From an uncultured Oscillospiraceae bacterium (GTDB lineage Bacteria > Bacillota > Clostridia > Oscillospirales > Ruminococcaceae): DNA of 64,000 nucleotides. Positions 24,631 to 32,984 of the stretch are shown here, piece by piece. The notes beneath the pieces were generated by a model, which was not told where the DNA came from, did not search any database, and was given only the letters and a program-made list of their open reading frames with translations. Position 1 is the first letter of the stretch; the number at the start of each line of letters is the position of its first letter. The stretch covers positions 186,001 to 250,000 of the forward strand of contig CAJJZS010000001.1 of assembly GCA_905197685.1 (NCBI GenBank), written 5' to 3'. The translations under genes were made by a program, and so were the position numbers.

Positions 24631-25827
24631 ATGAAATACAATTTTGATGAAATTGTTAATCGTAAAGGTACAAACAGTGCAAAATGGGATTCCGGAAAGC
24701 TTTTGATTTCTATGGGAATTACCGACTATGTAGATGAAAATACACTTCCTCTTTTTACGGCAGACATGGATTTTTGTTGTCCTCCTTCCGTAAAAAAGGA
24801 AATAGAAAAAGTTGTTGATAAAAATCTGTATGGTTATACTACACTGCATCCGAGTTTTAGTAAAGAATACTATGACGCGGTTTGTGGTTGGTTTGAAAGA
24901 CGCCACCATTGGAAAATAGCGCCAGAAGAAATTTTATATGTTGATGGGACAATCACTGCCATTCGTCATGCTTTATTGGCATTTTCTAATCCTGATGACG
25001 GTGTTTTAATTACAAGACCTGTATATACTCCTTTTACAAAAACAATTCTTTCTACCGGACGCAAGGTAGTAAACAGTCCATTAAAAAACAATAATGGCTT
25101 TTACTCTATTAATTTTGAGGATTTTGAAAAAAAGGCAGCATTACCGGCCACCAAATGTTTTATATTATGCAATCCGCATAATCCAACAGGTAGAATATGG
25201 TCGGATGAAGACCTAACCAGGTTATATGATATTTGTACTAAAAATAATGTATTGGTAATTGCAGATGAAATACATGGAGATTTGATACGCAAAGACAGTG
25301 TATTTCATCCGTTAGGAACATTGGTAGATGAACAAAACTTAATTTCATGTACAGCAGCAAACAAAACATTTAATCTGGCAGGATTAAAAGCGACGAATGT
25401 TGTAATAAAAAATCCTGAACTTAGAGAAAAATATATGAAACAAACAGGAATGATCTTTCTTTCACCGGTTACAATAGCAGCAACAATAGGTGCATACAAT
25501 GGAGGTGAAGAATGGTTAGAAGAGTTAAAACAATATTTGGATGATACGCTGGAATGGGTTTTGGGTTTTTGTAAGGAAAATCTTCCAAAGATGAAGTGTG
25601 TTCGCCCGGAAGGAACCTATATTTTATGGATGGATTTTCGAGGATACGGCTTATCGGCAGAGGAGATTCGCAAGAAAATTTATGTGGATGCAAATGTTGT
25701 CTTAGAAAGCGGAACAATGTTTGACCCGGAAAACGGAGCAGGTTTTGAGAGAATTTGTTTGTCTACTCGTCGAGCGATTGTTCAAGAAGCATTTCAACGA
25801 ATTGCAAAACAATTTGAAAATTTATAA
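24631..25827 (+). CDS. patB: PatB/MalY-type cysteine-S-conjugate beta-lyase
   Basis: The 398-aa PLP enzyme has the PatB/MalY layout: NRKGTNSAKWDS near residues 10–20, PLFTADMDF near 42–50, NPHNPTGRIWS near 182, and the PLP Lys about 245 in AANKTFNLAGLK. The family cleaves the C–S bond of cystathionine or Cys-S-conjugates, releasing a thiol, pyruvate and ammonia; several members also act as regulators. A RBS of AAGGAG precedes the ATG. It lies 39 bases after marR and 25 before the dipeptidase, in one operon. Confidence 0.9.
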   Translation: MKYNFDEIVNRKGTNSAKWDSGKLLISMGITDYVDENTLPLFTADMDFCCPPSVKKEIEKVVDKNLYGYTTLHPSFSKEYYDAVCGWFERRHHWKIAPEEILYVDGTITAIRHALLAFSNPDDGVLITRPVYTPFTKTILSTGRKVVNSPLKNNNGFYSINFEDFEKKAALPATKCFILCNPHNPTGRIWSDEDLTRLYDICTKNNVLVIADEIHGDLIRKDSVFHPLGTLVDEQNLISCTAANKTFNLAGLKATNVVIKNPELREKYMKQTGMIFLSPVTIAATIGAYNGGEEWLEELKQYLDDTLEWVLGFCKENLPKMKCVRPEGTYILWMDFRGYGLSAEEIRKKIYVDANVVLESGTMFDPENGAGFERICLSTRRAIVQEAFQRIAKQFENL

Positions 25828-25852
25828 TGCTTAAAAATAAGAGGCGATACAA

Positions 25853-26836
25853 ATGATTCCGTACATTGATATGCATTGTGATACCCTTATGCAAGCATAT
25901 ATACATCAAAAGAAAGACATTTTTGATTTTAAAGAAAGTATGGTCGATATCAAGCGTCTAAAGGAAGGAAATTGTAAAGCACAGTTTTTTGCTATATTCA
26001 TGCCTCCACTTTTTTTAAAAGATAAATTAGGGGAAAAATTTCCGAAAGATGATGAGTATATACGAGATAACTTGGAAATATTTCATCATTCTATAAAAAC
26101 AGCTCCGGAATTTTTTGCAGGAACTTCTACTGTAAAAGAATTGGAAGAAAATGATCGTCAAGGGAAAATTTCAGGAATTTTAACTTTGGAAGATGGAAGA
26201 GCGGTAGAAGGGAAGATGGAACGTCTAGAAAAATTTTACAATCAAGGAATTCGTCTGATTTCTTTAACATGGAATGAAGAAAATTGTTTTGGCAGTCCCA
26301 ATTCTTTTGAACGTTCTGTTATGGAAAAAGGATTAAGTAATTTTGGAAAAGAAGCAGTAGAGGAAATGAACCGTTTGGGAATATTAATAGATGTTTCCCA
26401 TTTATCAGATGCAGGATTCTGGGATACCTTCCAATACACAACGAAACCGTTTGTTGCGTCACATTCTAATTGCAGAAGTCTGAATCCACATCCGCGCAGT
26501 ATGAGTGACGAAATGATTCGTGCACTTGCAGAAAAGGGAGGAGTTATAGGAATTAATTTTTCTCCCAAATTTCTAATTGCAGATTTATCAAATCAAGAGA
26601 GCAAGGTAGCATATTTAATTGCACAGATCAAACATATGAAAAAAATAGGAGGTATTGACTGTGTTGCGTTAGGAAGTGATTTTGATGGAATCAAAGGAAC
26701 TTTTGAGATAGGAAGTTCGGATAAAATTCCTATTCTATTTCATTCCCTTAAAAAAGAAGGTTTTACAAGTGGAGAAATAGAGAAAATTGCGCTCCGAAAT
26801 ATACAAAGAGTTGTTCGGGAAGTTTGGAAATCTTAA
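25853..26836 (+). CDS. membrane dipeptidase-family (M19) peptidase
   Basis: The 327-aa product belongs to the renal-dipeptidase family of binuclear zinc enzymes. HCD at residues 8–10 supplies the first metal ligands, LEDGRA near 105 a Glu ligand, VSHLSD and SHSNCRSLNPHPRS near 180–215 two His, and LGSDFDGI near 275 the acidic residue. No signal peptide is seen, so it is cytoplasmic. Family members split dipeptides including Cys-Gly and its S-conjugates. With the C–S lyase encoded just before, this suggests stepwise breakdown of imported S-conjugates. Confidence 0.9.
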   Translation: MIPYIDMHCDTLMQAYIHQKKDIFDFKESMVDIKRLKEGNCKAQFFAIFMPPLFLKDKLGEKFPKDDEYIRDNLEIFHHSIKTAPEFFAGTSTVKELEENDRQGKISGILTLEDGRAVEGKMERLEKFYNQGIRLISLTWNEENCFGSPNSFERSVMEKGLSNFGKEAVEEMNRLGILIDVSHLSDAGFWDTFQYTTKPFVASHSNCRSLNPHPRSMSDEMIRALAEKGGVIGINFSPKFLIADLSNQESKVAYLIAQIKHMKKIGGIDCVALGSDFDGIKGTFEIGSSDKIPILFHSLKKEGFTSGEIEKIALRNIQRVVREVWKS

Positions 26837-26930
26837 TAAAAATTGTGAAACAAAAAAATAAAAAATCCCCTCCTCCTCATACCTTTTTCTTCTGTTTCAT
26901 AAAATGATACAGGAAAAAGGGGGGAACAGT

Positions 26931-27785
26931 ATGCTTTCTGTATTGGAATGGGACAATACACGCAGCAGCTTTCTGCCCAAAATTTGGGAGAAAGAACCGC
27001 TTGTTATAGAAGGAAAGCAGGTGCGCCGTTTTGCGGTAAATCGCAGAAGGCAGCTTCCGATGAAAAAACTCCGATCAGCGTTGGGAAATACTTCCGTTTT
27101 ACTCGGCGATTCTTTGCAAGGAGAAAAAGAAAGGCTGAGTAAATCGGGAATCTGCCTGTGCAAGGAGGTCAATACCGATTTAAGGCAGCAGTGGGGTGTC
27201 CGCTGCGCTGTGAAAGTATTGGGAAGTCTTTCTTTTTCCAAGCAGAAAATCGCTTTGATTGACCCGCAGCTGCGTTGTCGGCAGCTTGCTTTTTATGCAC
27301 TGATGCGGTTAAATCAAGTGCATCTTTGCACCGAACGGCTTTCTGAAGCAGAACAATTTGCGCAGGAAATGATGGAGCAGTACGGCGCGCCGGTTTTCTT
27401 TTCACAAAGTTTGGAAGTGCCGGAAGATTGTCCGCTGAGCGTCTGGTTGGGAGAAGAGGAATTTTCGCCCAACGGTTTTACCGGAACTGCCGTTTTGCTG
27501 CCGAATGAAACAAAACGGCGGGAAAGAACGGAGAAAGAACCAATTTATTTCAGCGACATTTCTCCCAAGCTGCCCGCAGAGCTTTGTTCTTTGCCGAAAG
27601 AGTTTCCGACAGAAAGGCTGCTGCATTATTTATATCTGCGGCAAGGCTGCAAAAATCTTGCCCTTTTGCCCACAGAAACCCTTTGGTGCAGTGAGTTTTC
27701 CGAAAAAATTACCGTTCAACAGGTAATTTCCCGGCTGTTAGACAGAGAAAAGACAAAGAATTTTAAAAATTTACAAAAAATTTGA
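26931..27785 (+). CDS. conserved hypothetical protein, function unknown
   Basis: The 284-aa product begins MLSVLEWDNTRSSFLP and has no signal peptide or membrane helix. It is basic, with a central region (about 110–150) IALIDPQLRCRQLAFYALMRLN that could be a nucleotide-binding strand-loop-helix, and a Cys-containing C-terminal region. I do not recognise a family. The start at 26931 has GGGGGAA upstream; an upstream in-frame ATG at 26904 lacks one. GC content rises again here relative to the preceding cassette. Confidence 0.6.
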   Translation: MLSVLEWDNTRSSFLPKIWEKEPLVIEGKQVRRFAVNRRRQLPMKKLRSALGNTSVLLGDSLQGEKERLSKSGICLCKEVNTDLRQQWGVRCAVKVLGSLSFSKQKIALIDPQLRCRQLAFYALMRLNQVHLCTERLSEAEQFAQEMMEQYGAPVFFSQSLEVPEDCPLSVWLGEEEFSPNGFTGTAVLLPNETKRRERTEKEPIYFSDISPKLPAELCSLPKEFPTERLLHYLYLRQGCKNLALLPTETLWCSEFSEKITVQQVISRLLDREKTKNFKNLQKI

Positions 27786-27826
27786 ATGTAGCAGAGCAAT
27801 TTTTAAGAGTTTTGTATGATTTCTGC

Positions 27827-27855
27827 TTGACATTGCGCTTCTCATTGATTATAAT
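27827..27855 (+). promoter_or_regulatory. consensus sigma-A promoter for greA
   Basis: TTGACA (27827–27832) and TATAAT (27850–27855) with a 17-base spacer match the consensus exactly. Confidence 0.8.
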
Positions 27856-27898
27856 ACAACTATCACAAACAACACCTGACTGAATCTGATTAAAAGGA

Positions 27899-27926
27899 TG
27901 CCGGCTGCAAAAATCCGGCAGTTTTT
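27899..27926 (+). terminator. possible attenuator hairpin in the greA leader
   Basis: TGCCGG and CCGGCA enclose 10 bases and are followed by GTTTTT, within the roughly 170-base untranslated leader of greA. It may terminate some transcripts early. Confidence 0.4.
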
Positions 27927-28030
27927 CTGTGAGAATCGGTGTGCGGCTTGTGGCGGTATCGGATACCGAATTATTGAAACGGCGGCGCTGTGGAATTTGC
28001 CACCTGTTGCCGCTGAGAGGAGTATGCACC

Positions 28031-28504
28031 ATGGCAAATGAAATTATCATGACCAAGGAAGGCTATGACGACCTTGTAAAAGAGCTGAATGAACTGAAAA
28101 CCACCCGCCGCGCGGAAATTTCCGAAAAAATCCGTATTGCCCGCGGTTTCGGCGACCTTTCGGAAAACAGCGAATATGATGAAGCAAAAAATGAGCAGGC
28201 AATCGTAGAAGCGCGCATTGTGCAGCTGGAAAATCAGCTGAAAAATGTAAAGATTGTTGCAAAATCCGAAGCGAACAAAGGCACTGTATCCATCGGCAGC
28301 TTTGTTACCATCCGCGATGTGGAATTCGGAGATGAAATGACCTATCGTATCATCAGCTCGGTAGAATCCAGCAACGATATGTCCACCATTACCGATGAAT
28401 CGCCGGTAGGCAAGGCGCTTCTGGGACATCAGGCAGGGGATTCGGTGGTTGTTACCATCCCTTCCGGAGCAAAGATTGAGTATCAGGTTCTGAAAGTAGA
28501 GTAA
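28031..28504 (+). CDS. greA: transcription elongation factor GreA
   Basis: GreA rescues backtracked RNA polymerase by stimulating transcript cleavage. The 157-aa product has the full architecture: an N-terminal coiled coil (MTKEGYDDLVKELNELK onward) whose tip GDLSENSEYDEAK carries the acidic residues that enter the polymerase channel, and a C-terminal FKBP-like domain ending ESPVGKALLGHQAGDSVVV. The ATG at 28031 has GAGAGGAG upstream. It has its own promoter and terminator and lies directly before lysS, a common clostridial order. Confidence 0.95.
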   Translation: MANEIIMTKEGYDDLVKELNELKTTRRAEISEKIRIARGFGDLSENSEYDEAKNEQAIVEARIVQLENQLKNVKIVAKSEANKGTVSIGSFVTIRDVEFGDEMTYRIISSVESSNDMSTITDESPVGKALLGHQAGDSVVVTIPSGAKIEYQVLKVE

Positions 28505-28516
28505 GAGCTTGAGGAA

Positions 28517-28589
28517 AAAGGGCATTTTCTCGCTTGTGTTTTGGTATAACTTACCAAATGAAACGGGAAAATGCCCTTTATTTTTTTAT
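28517..28589 (+). terminator. intrinsic terminator after greA
   Basis: AAAGGGCATTTTC pairs with GAAAATGCCCTTT over a loop of about 45 bases, followed by a long T-run. Confidence 0.75.
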
Positions 28590-28617
28590 TGTATTTCGTC
28601 GAAAAACAAGGTATAAT
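28589..28617 (+). promoter_or_regulatory. predicted sigma-A promoter for lysS
   Basis: TTGTAT (28589–28594) and TATAAT (28612–28617) have a 17-base spacer. The -35 overlaps the tail of the greA terminator. Confidence 0.65.
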
Positions 28618-28674
28618 AATACTGTATCTTTTTATTATTTGTAAATTTTCATAACCGAAAGGACGGAAAAATAC

Positions 28675-30639
28675 ATGGCAGAAAATATGGAAAAACTGCA
28701 ATCTCAGCAGAACACCGAGCCCACTGCGGAAGAATTATCCGAAGTGCTGCGTATCCGCCGCGAAAAGTTTGCCGCATTAAAGGAAGCGGGCAAAAATCCG
28801 TTTGAGCAGACACGCTATGACCGCACCGTTTATGCGCAGCAGATTGCAGAACGATTTGAAGAGCTGGAAAACAAAGAAGTATCCATCGCAGGACGAATGA
28901 TGAGCAAGCGCGCGATGGGAAAAGCGTCTTTCTTTGATGTTGCCGACGCTTCCGGCAGAATTCAGGTTTACATCAAACGCGACATTGTCGGAGAAGAAAC
29001 CTATGACCAGTTTAAAAAATGGGACATCGGCGATATTGTCGGCGTAAAGGGCGAAGTATTCCGCACCAAACACGGCGAAATCTCCATTCGCGCAACCGAA
29101 GCGATTTTGCTGTCAAAATCCCTGCTTCCTCTGCCGGAAAAATTCCACGGTTTAACCAATACCGATTTGAGATACCGCCAGAGATATGTTGACCTGATTA
29201 TGAATCCGGAGGTTCGCGACGTATTTGTAAAGCGTTCCCTGATTATCCGTGAGCTGAGAAACTTCCTTGATTCCAAAGGTTATCTGGAAGTAGAAACCCC
29301 TGTTTTGCACAATATTGCAGGCGGCGCTGCGGCTCGTCCGTTCATCACCCATCACAATACATTGAACATTGATATGTATCTGCGTATTGCGCTGGAGCTG
29401 CACTTAAAACGACTGATTGTCGGCGGATTTGATAAGGTATACGAAATCGGCAGAGTATTCCGCAACGAGGGTATGGACACCAAGCACAATCCGGAATTTA
29501 CCATGCTCGAATTCTATCAGGCATATTCTAACTATGAAGATGTGATGAACCTTACCGAAGAAATGTTGCGCTATGTTACCGAAAAAGTTTTGGGCACAAC
29601 AAAGGTGGTTTACGGCGGCGAAGAAATCGACCTGGGCAAACCGTTTGCGCGCATCACAATGGTAGAAGCGGTTAAAAAATATGCAGGCGTAGATTTTGAA
29701 CAGATTGAAACCTTGGAGCAGGCAAGAGCTGTTGCAAAAGAACATCATATTCAGTACGAAGAAAGACACCTGAAAGGCGATATTCTCAACCTGTTCTTTG
29801 ATGAATTTGTAGAGGACAAGCTGATTCAGCCAACCTTCCTGATCGGTCATCCGGTTGAAATTTCTCCGCTTTCCAAGAGAATGGCAGACAAACCGGATTA
29901 TACCGAACGCTTTGAGCTGTTTATCACCGGCAGAGAGTTCGCAAACGCTTACTCCGAGCTGAATGACCCGATTGACCAGAGAGAACGCTTTGAACATCAG
30001 ATGGAGCTGAAAGCGCAGGGCGACGAAGAAGCGACCGATATGGATACCGACTTCCTGAATGCTCTGGAATACGGCTTACCGCCTACAGGCGGCTTTGGCA
30101 TGGGTGTAGACCGTCTGGTTATGCTGCTGACAAATCAGCCGTCTATTCGTGACGTTCTGCTCTTCCCGACCATGAAACCTCTGGGTGGCAGCGAAACTGT
30201 GAAAAAAGCAGAGGCTGCTGTCTGTGAAGCTCCGAAAACAGAAGAAAAACCGGTTGAAAAAATTGATTTTTCTAAGGTAAAAATCGAACCAATCTTTAAG
30301 GAAATGGTTGATTTTGAAACCTTTACAAAATCCGATTTCCGCGCGGTAAAGATTTTGGCTTGTGAAGCTGTTCCGAAATCCAAAAAGCTGCTGAAATTTA
30401 CTATGGATGACGGAGAACGCAAAGATCGCGTGATTTTAAGCGGTATTCATGAGTATTACGAACCGGAAGAACTGGTTGGCAAAACCTGTATCGCAATCGT
30501 AAATCTGCCGCCGAGAAAGATGATGGGCATTGATTCCGAAGGTATGCTGATTTCTGCCGTACATGAAGAAGACGGTCACGAAGGCTTAAACCTTTTGATG
30601 GTTGATGACAGAATTCCGGCAGGAGCAAAACTGTACTAA
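28675..30639 (+). CDS. lysS: lysyl-tRNA synthetase (class II) with fused C-terminal tRNA-binding domain
   Basis: Residues 1 to about 510 form a complete class II LysRS: an OB-fold anticodon domain (SIAGRMMSKRAMGKASFF region), motif 1 around VETPVLHNIAGG, motif 2 FRNEGMDTKHNPEFT, and motif 3 ending GGFGMGVDRLVMLLT. A linker rich in Ala, Lys and Glu (about 512–535) joins an extra domain of about 115 residues with DFRAVKILACEAVPKSKKLL and NLPPRKMMGIDSEGML, the EMAPII/MetG-type tRNA-binding OB fold. Most bacterial LysRS stop near 500 residues, so 654 aa is unusual. The RBS is GAAAGGA. Confidence 0.95.
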   Translation: MAENMEKLQSQQNTEPTAEELSEVLRIRREKFAALKEAGKNPFEQTRYDRTVYAQQIAERFEELENKEVSIAGRMMSKRAMGKASFFDVADASGRIQVYIKRDIVGEETYDQFKKWDIGDIVGVKGEVFRTKHGEISIRATEAILLSKSLLPLPEKFHGLTNTDLRYRQRYVDLIMNPEVRDVFVKRSLIIRELRNFLDSKGYLEVETPVLHNIAGGAAARPFITHHNTLNIDMYLRIALELHLKRLIVGGFDKVYEIGRVFRNEGMDTKHNPEFTMLEFYQAYSNYEDVMNLTEEMLRYVTEKVLGTTKVVYGGEEIDLGKPFARITMVEAVKKYAGVDFEQIETLEQARAVAKEHHIQYEERHLKGDILNLFFDEFVEDKLIQPTFLIGHPVEISPLSKRMADKPDYTERFELFITGREFANAYSELNDPIDQRERFEHQMELKAQGDEEATDMDTDFLNALEYGLPPTGGFGMGVDRLVMLLTNQPSIRDVLLFPTMKPLGGSETVKKAEAAVCEAPKTEEKPVEKIDFSKVKIEPIFKEMVDFETFTKSDFRAVKILACEAVPKSKKLLKFTMDDGERKDRVILSGIHEYYEPEELVGKTCIAIVNLPPRKMMGIDSEGMLISAVHEEDGHEGLNLLMVDDRIPAGAKLY

Positions 30640-30671
30640 AATTCGGAAATGATTTTCAATTAAAAACAGAT

Positions 30672-30714
30672 AAGGGCGTTGTTCCGACAAATTTTCGGGA
30701 CAGCGTCCTTTTTT
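30672..30714 (+). terminator. intrinsic terminator after lysS
   Basis: A 16-bp stem with a few G-U pairs (AAGGGCG… with …GCGTCCTT) and a 6-base loop is followed by a T-run. Confidence 0.8.
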
Positions 30715-30776
30715 ATTGCTAAATTGATTTCTAAAAAACACGCAGCAGGGAAACCCGAAAACCTGTATCGTTTGTA

Positions 30777-30806
30777 TTGACACAGAAAAGGAATTTATTT
30801 TATGAT
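30777..30806 (+). promoter_or_regulatory. predicted sigma-A promoter upstream of repeat array
   Basis: A consensus TTGACA (30777–30782) and TATGAT (30801–30806) have an 18-base spacer. It faces the 170-bp repeats, and no gene follows before their terminator. Confidence 0.55.
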
Positions 30807-30920
30807 AAGAAAAAAGATTGGCAAATGTACTTTGGAAAGAAAAAGAAATAATTTAAAATCAAACCTTGCCGTAAAATCAGCCGATGTCGGTAAAAATCCC
30901 GCTTAACTCCTGCCGAAAAT

Positions 30921-31344
30921 CCGAAAAAATAAAAATTTTTCGCAAATGTGTGATTGTTGTATAAACTCATGCAACTTTTCGGGCAAAACAGGGTATAGGT
31001 GAAAAGAAGCTTTCAAAAACTCCTTACGGAAAGCGGACTGAAAAGAATCTGTCAGAATTAAAATTTACCCCGTTTTCTCTCCGAAATTCCCGAAAAAAAT
31101 AAAAATTTTTTGCAGATGTGTGATTGTTGTATAAACTCATGCAACTTTTGGGGCAAAACGGGGTATAGGTGAAAAGAAGCTTTCAAAAACTTCTTACGGA
31201 AAGCGGACTGAAAAGAATCTGTCAGAATTAAAATTTACCCCGTTTTCTCTCCGAAATCTCCGAAAAAATAAAAATTTTTTTGCAAATGTGTGGTTGTTGC
31301 ATAAACCCGTGCAACTTTTGGGGCAAAACGGGGTATAGGTGAAA
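30921..31344. repeat. three tandem 170-bp direct repeats (third partial)
   Basis: Units start at 30921, 31091 and 31261, with an exact 170-base period. Units 1 and 2 are full length and nearly identical; unit 3 diverges after about 84 bases. Each unit begins with an A/T run, then the hairpin at 30956–30975, 31126–31145 and 31296–31315. Each full unit also holds an AAAAC(A/G)GGGTA…TACCCCGTTTT inverted pair. Confidence 0.9.
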
Positions 31345-31413
31345 GGGGATAATTTTTAAGTTTCAACGATAGTCTAAGATAAAAGATTGTGCAGGAAAAT
31401 TTCCCCTTTTTAT
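31342..31413 (+). terminator. intrinsic terminator after the repeat array
   Basis: AAAGGGGATAATTTT pairs with AAAATTTCCCCTTT with one bulged base, over a loop of about 40 bases, ending in a T-run. Confidence 0.65.
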
Positions 31414-31463
31414 TGATTTACTAAAATTTACCTTTTGATAAAGAAATACTGCCAAAGGGAAGA

Positions 31464-31492
31464 TTGACTTTTCAGCGAATATGCAATATAAT
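31464..31492 (+). promoter_or_regulatory. predicted sigma-A promoter for secDF
   Basis: TTGACT (31464–31469) and TATAAT (31487–31492) have a 17-base spacer, 85 bases before secD. Confidence 0.7.
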
Positions 31493-31577
31493 ATTCGGTA
31501 TGAATGTCGTCAAACGGCAAAATTACTTTGGGAGAAAACACGGTTTTTCTTTCAAAACAGGAATTGGAGGATTGCAG

Positions 31578-32984
31578 ATGAAAAGAGTTGGTAAGCCGGT
31601 CTTTTTCGTGGTTGTCGCGATACTGGCGCTCTTCACTTATGCAGCATTTTTTGGTGTCAGCTCAATGTACGGCGATGTGGAACGTGTGTACATCAAAGGC
31701 GCGGAAGATATCCGTTGGGGAATTGATATCCGCGGCGGTGTAGACGTTACTTTCAGTCCTCCGGACGGAGTGGACGCAACAGACGAAGAACTGGCAGCGG
31801 CAGAGTCGGTTATTAAAACAAGACTGCTCAGCCAGAACATCACAGACAGCGAAGTATACACCGATGCAAATACGGACAGAATCATTGTTCGTTTTCCGTG
31901 GAAATCGGGCGAGCAGGACTTTAATCCGGAAGATGCGATTGAAGAACTCGGAAAAACAGCTCAGCTTGCTTTCTATAAGGATTTGCCGTTAGACCCGACC
32001 ACAGGACTGCTCAGTCCGGCTGCGGGCGAACCTGTTTTAACGGGAGCCGATGTGGAAAAGGCAGAATACGGAATGTATCAGGACCAGGAAACCGGCATGG
32101 CAGAGCCGATCGTTACCCTGACCTTGAAGGAAGAAGCAAGGGAAAAGTGGGAAAAAGCAACCACCGAGCAGCTCGGAAAACAGATTTCTATCTTTATGGA
32201 TGATGAACCGATTTCCGCTCCGGTTGTAAATTCCACAATCACCGACGGAAAATGTGTCATTACCGGAAACTTTACTCCGGAAAGCGCAGTAAAACTGGCA
32301 AACCAAATCAACGGCGGCGCGCTTCCGTTTGAACTGGTTACAAAGAACTACAACGCAATCTCTCCGACACTGGGTATGGGAGCAAAGGACGCGATGGTAA
32401 AAGCCGGCGCAGCAGCCTTTTTGATTATCGCTCTCTTTATGATTTTCTATTATCGTCTGCCGGGATTTGTTGCGACCATCGCTCTGATGGGTCAGCTGGC
32501 AGGTACGATTGCGGCAATCACCGGTTTCTTTAAGGTGTTCCCGTCCTTTACTCTGACTGTTCCGGGTATTGCGGGTATCATCTTGGGATTGGGCTTCGGC
32601 GTGGATGCAAACATCATTTCCGCAGAGCGTATTCGTGAGGAAATTCGTACCGGCAAGGGAATCGACGCTTCCATTCAGTCCGGATTTAAAAACGCTTTCT
32701 CCGCAATTTTTGACAGTAACATCACCGTTGTATTTATTGCGGTTATCTTGATGGGCGTATTCGGACCGAGCGACAGCATTTTTGCAATTCCGTTTAATTT
32801 CCTGTTCTCCTGGTTGGGATTGGGAACAGCAACCGCAGGCTCGATTTATTCCTTCGGTTACACCTTGTTAGTCAGCATTATTTTGAACTTTGTTATGGGT
32901 GTGATGGCGTCTCGTCTGATGCTGCGCTCTCTTGCAGGATTTAAACCGTTTAGAAAAGCATGGCTCTACGGAGGTGAAAAATAA
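31578..32984 (+). CDS. secD: protein translocase subunit SecD
   Basis: SecD uses the proton-motive force with SecF to pull proteins through SecYEG. The 468-aa product has a first membrane helix (about 8–28), the IRWGIDIRGGVDVTF P1 head motif near 45, an extracytoplasmic domain (to about 265), and five more helices including PGIAGIILGLGFGVDANIIS and the ERIREE segment. The true start is the ATG at 31578 after TTGGAGG; a longer frame would start inside the promoter. It is shorter than proteobacterial SecD but normal for Clostridia. Confidence 0.94.
   Translation: MKRVGKPVFFVVVAILALFTYAAFFGVSSMYGDVERVYIKGAEDIRWGIDIRGGVDVTFSPPDGVDATDEELAAAESVIKTRLLSQNITDSEVYTDANTDRIIVRFPWKSGEQDFNPEDAIEELGKTAQLAFYKDLPLDPTTGLLSPAAGEPVLTGADVEKAEYGMYQDQETGMAEPIVTLTLKEEAREKWEKATTEQLGKQISIFMDDEPISAPVVNSTITDGKCVITGNFTPESAVKLANQINGGALPFELVTKNYNAISPTLGMGAKDAMVKAGAAAFLIIALFMIFYYRLPGFVATIALMGQLAGTIAAITGFFKVFPSFTLTVPGIAGIILGLGFGVDANIISAERIREEIRTGKGIDASIQSGFKNAFSAIFDSNITVVFIAVILMGVFGPSDSIFAIPFNFLFSWLGLGTATAGSIYSFGYTLLVSIILNFVMGVMASRLMLRSLAGFKPFRKAWLYGGEK

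Larger units (their letters stand above)
30810..31413 (+). ncRNA. candidate non-coding RNA containing three 170-base repeats
   Basis: A promoter at 30777–30806 and an intrinsic terminator at 31342–31413 bracket about 600 bases without a plausible gene. Inside are three direct repeats, each with a short hairpin whose stem is kept by compensating changes: GTTGTAT/ATGCAAC in copies 1 and 2 and GTTGCAT/GTGCAAC in copy 3. This suggests a structured transcript. It matches no RNA family I know. A 34-codon frame near 30802 overlaps the -10 box and is not credible. Confidence 0.45.

Noticed and set aside
21617..26836. Integrated mobile element carrying the MarR cassette
   Set aside because: No integrase, transposase, terminal repeats or attachment duplication is visible; the AT-rich composition alone is not enough.
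30802..30906. 34-codon gene after the TATGAT box
   Set aside because: Its ATG lies inside the -10 box, so it would not be on the transcript, and it has no RBS.
30921..31344. CRISPR array
   Set aside because: The repeats are 170 bases long, directly adjoining, without unique spacers, and there are no cas genes in the window.
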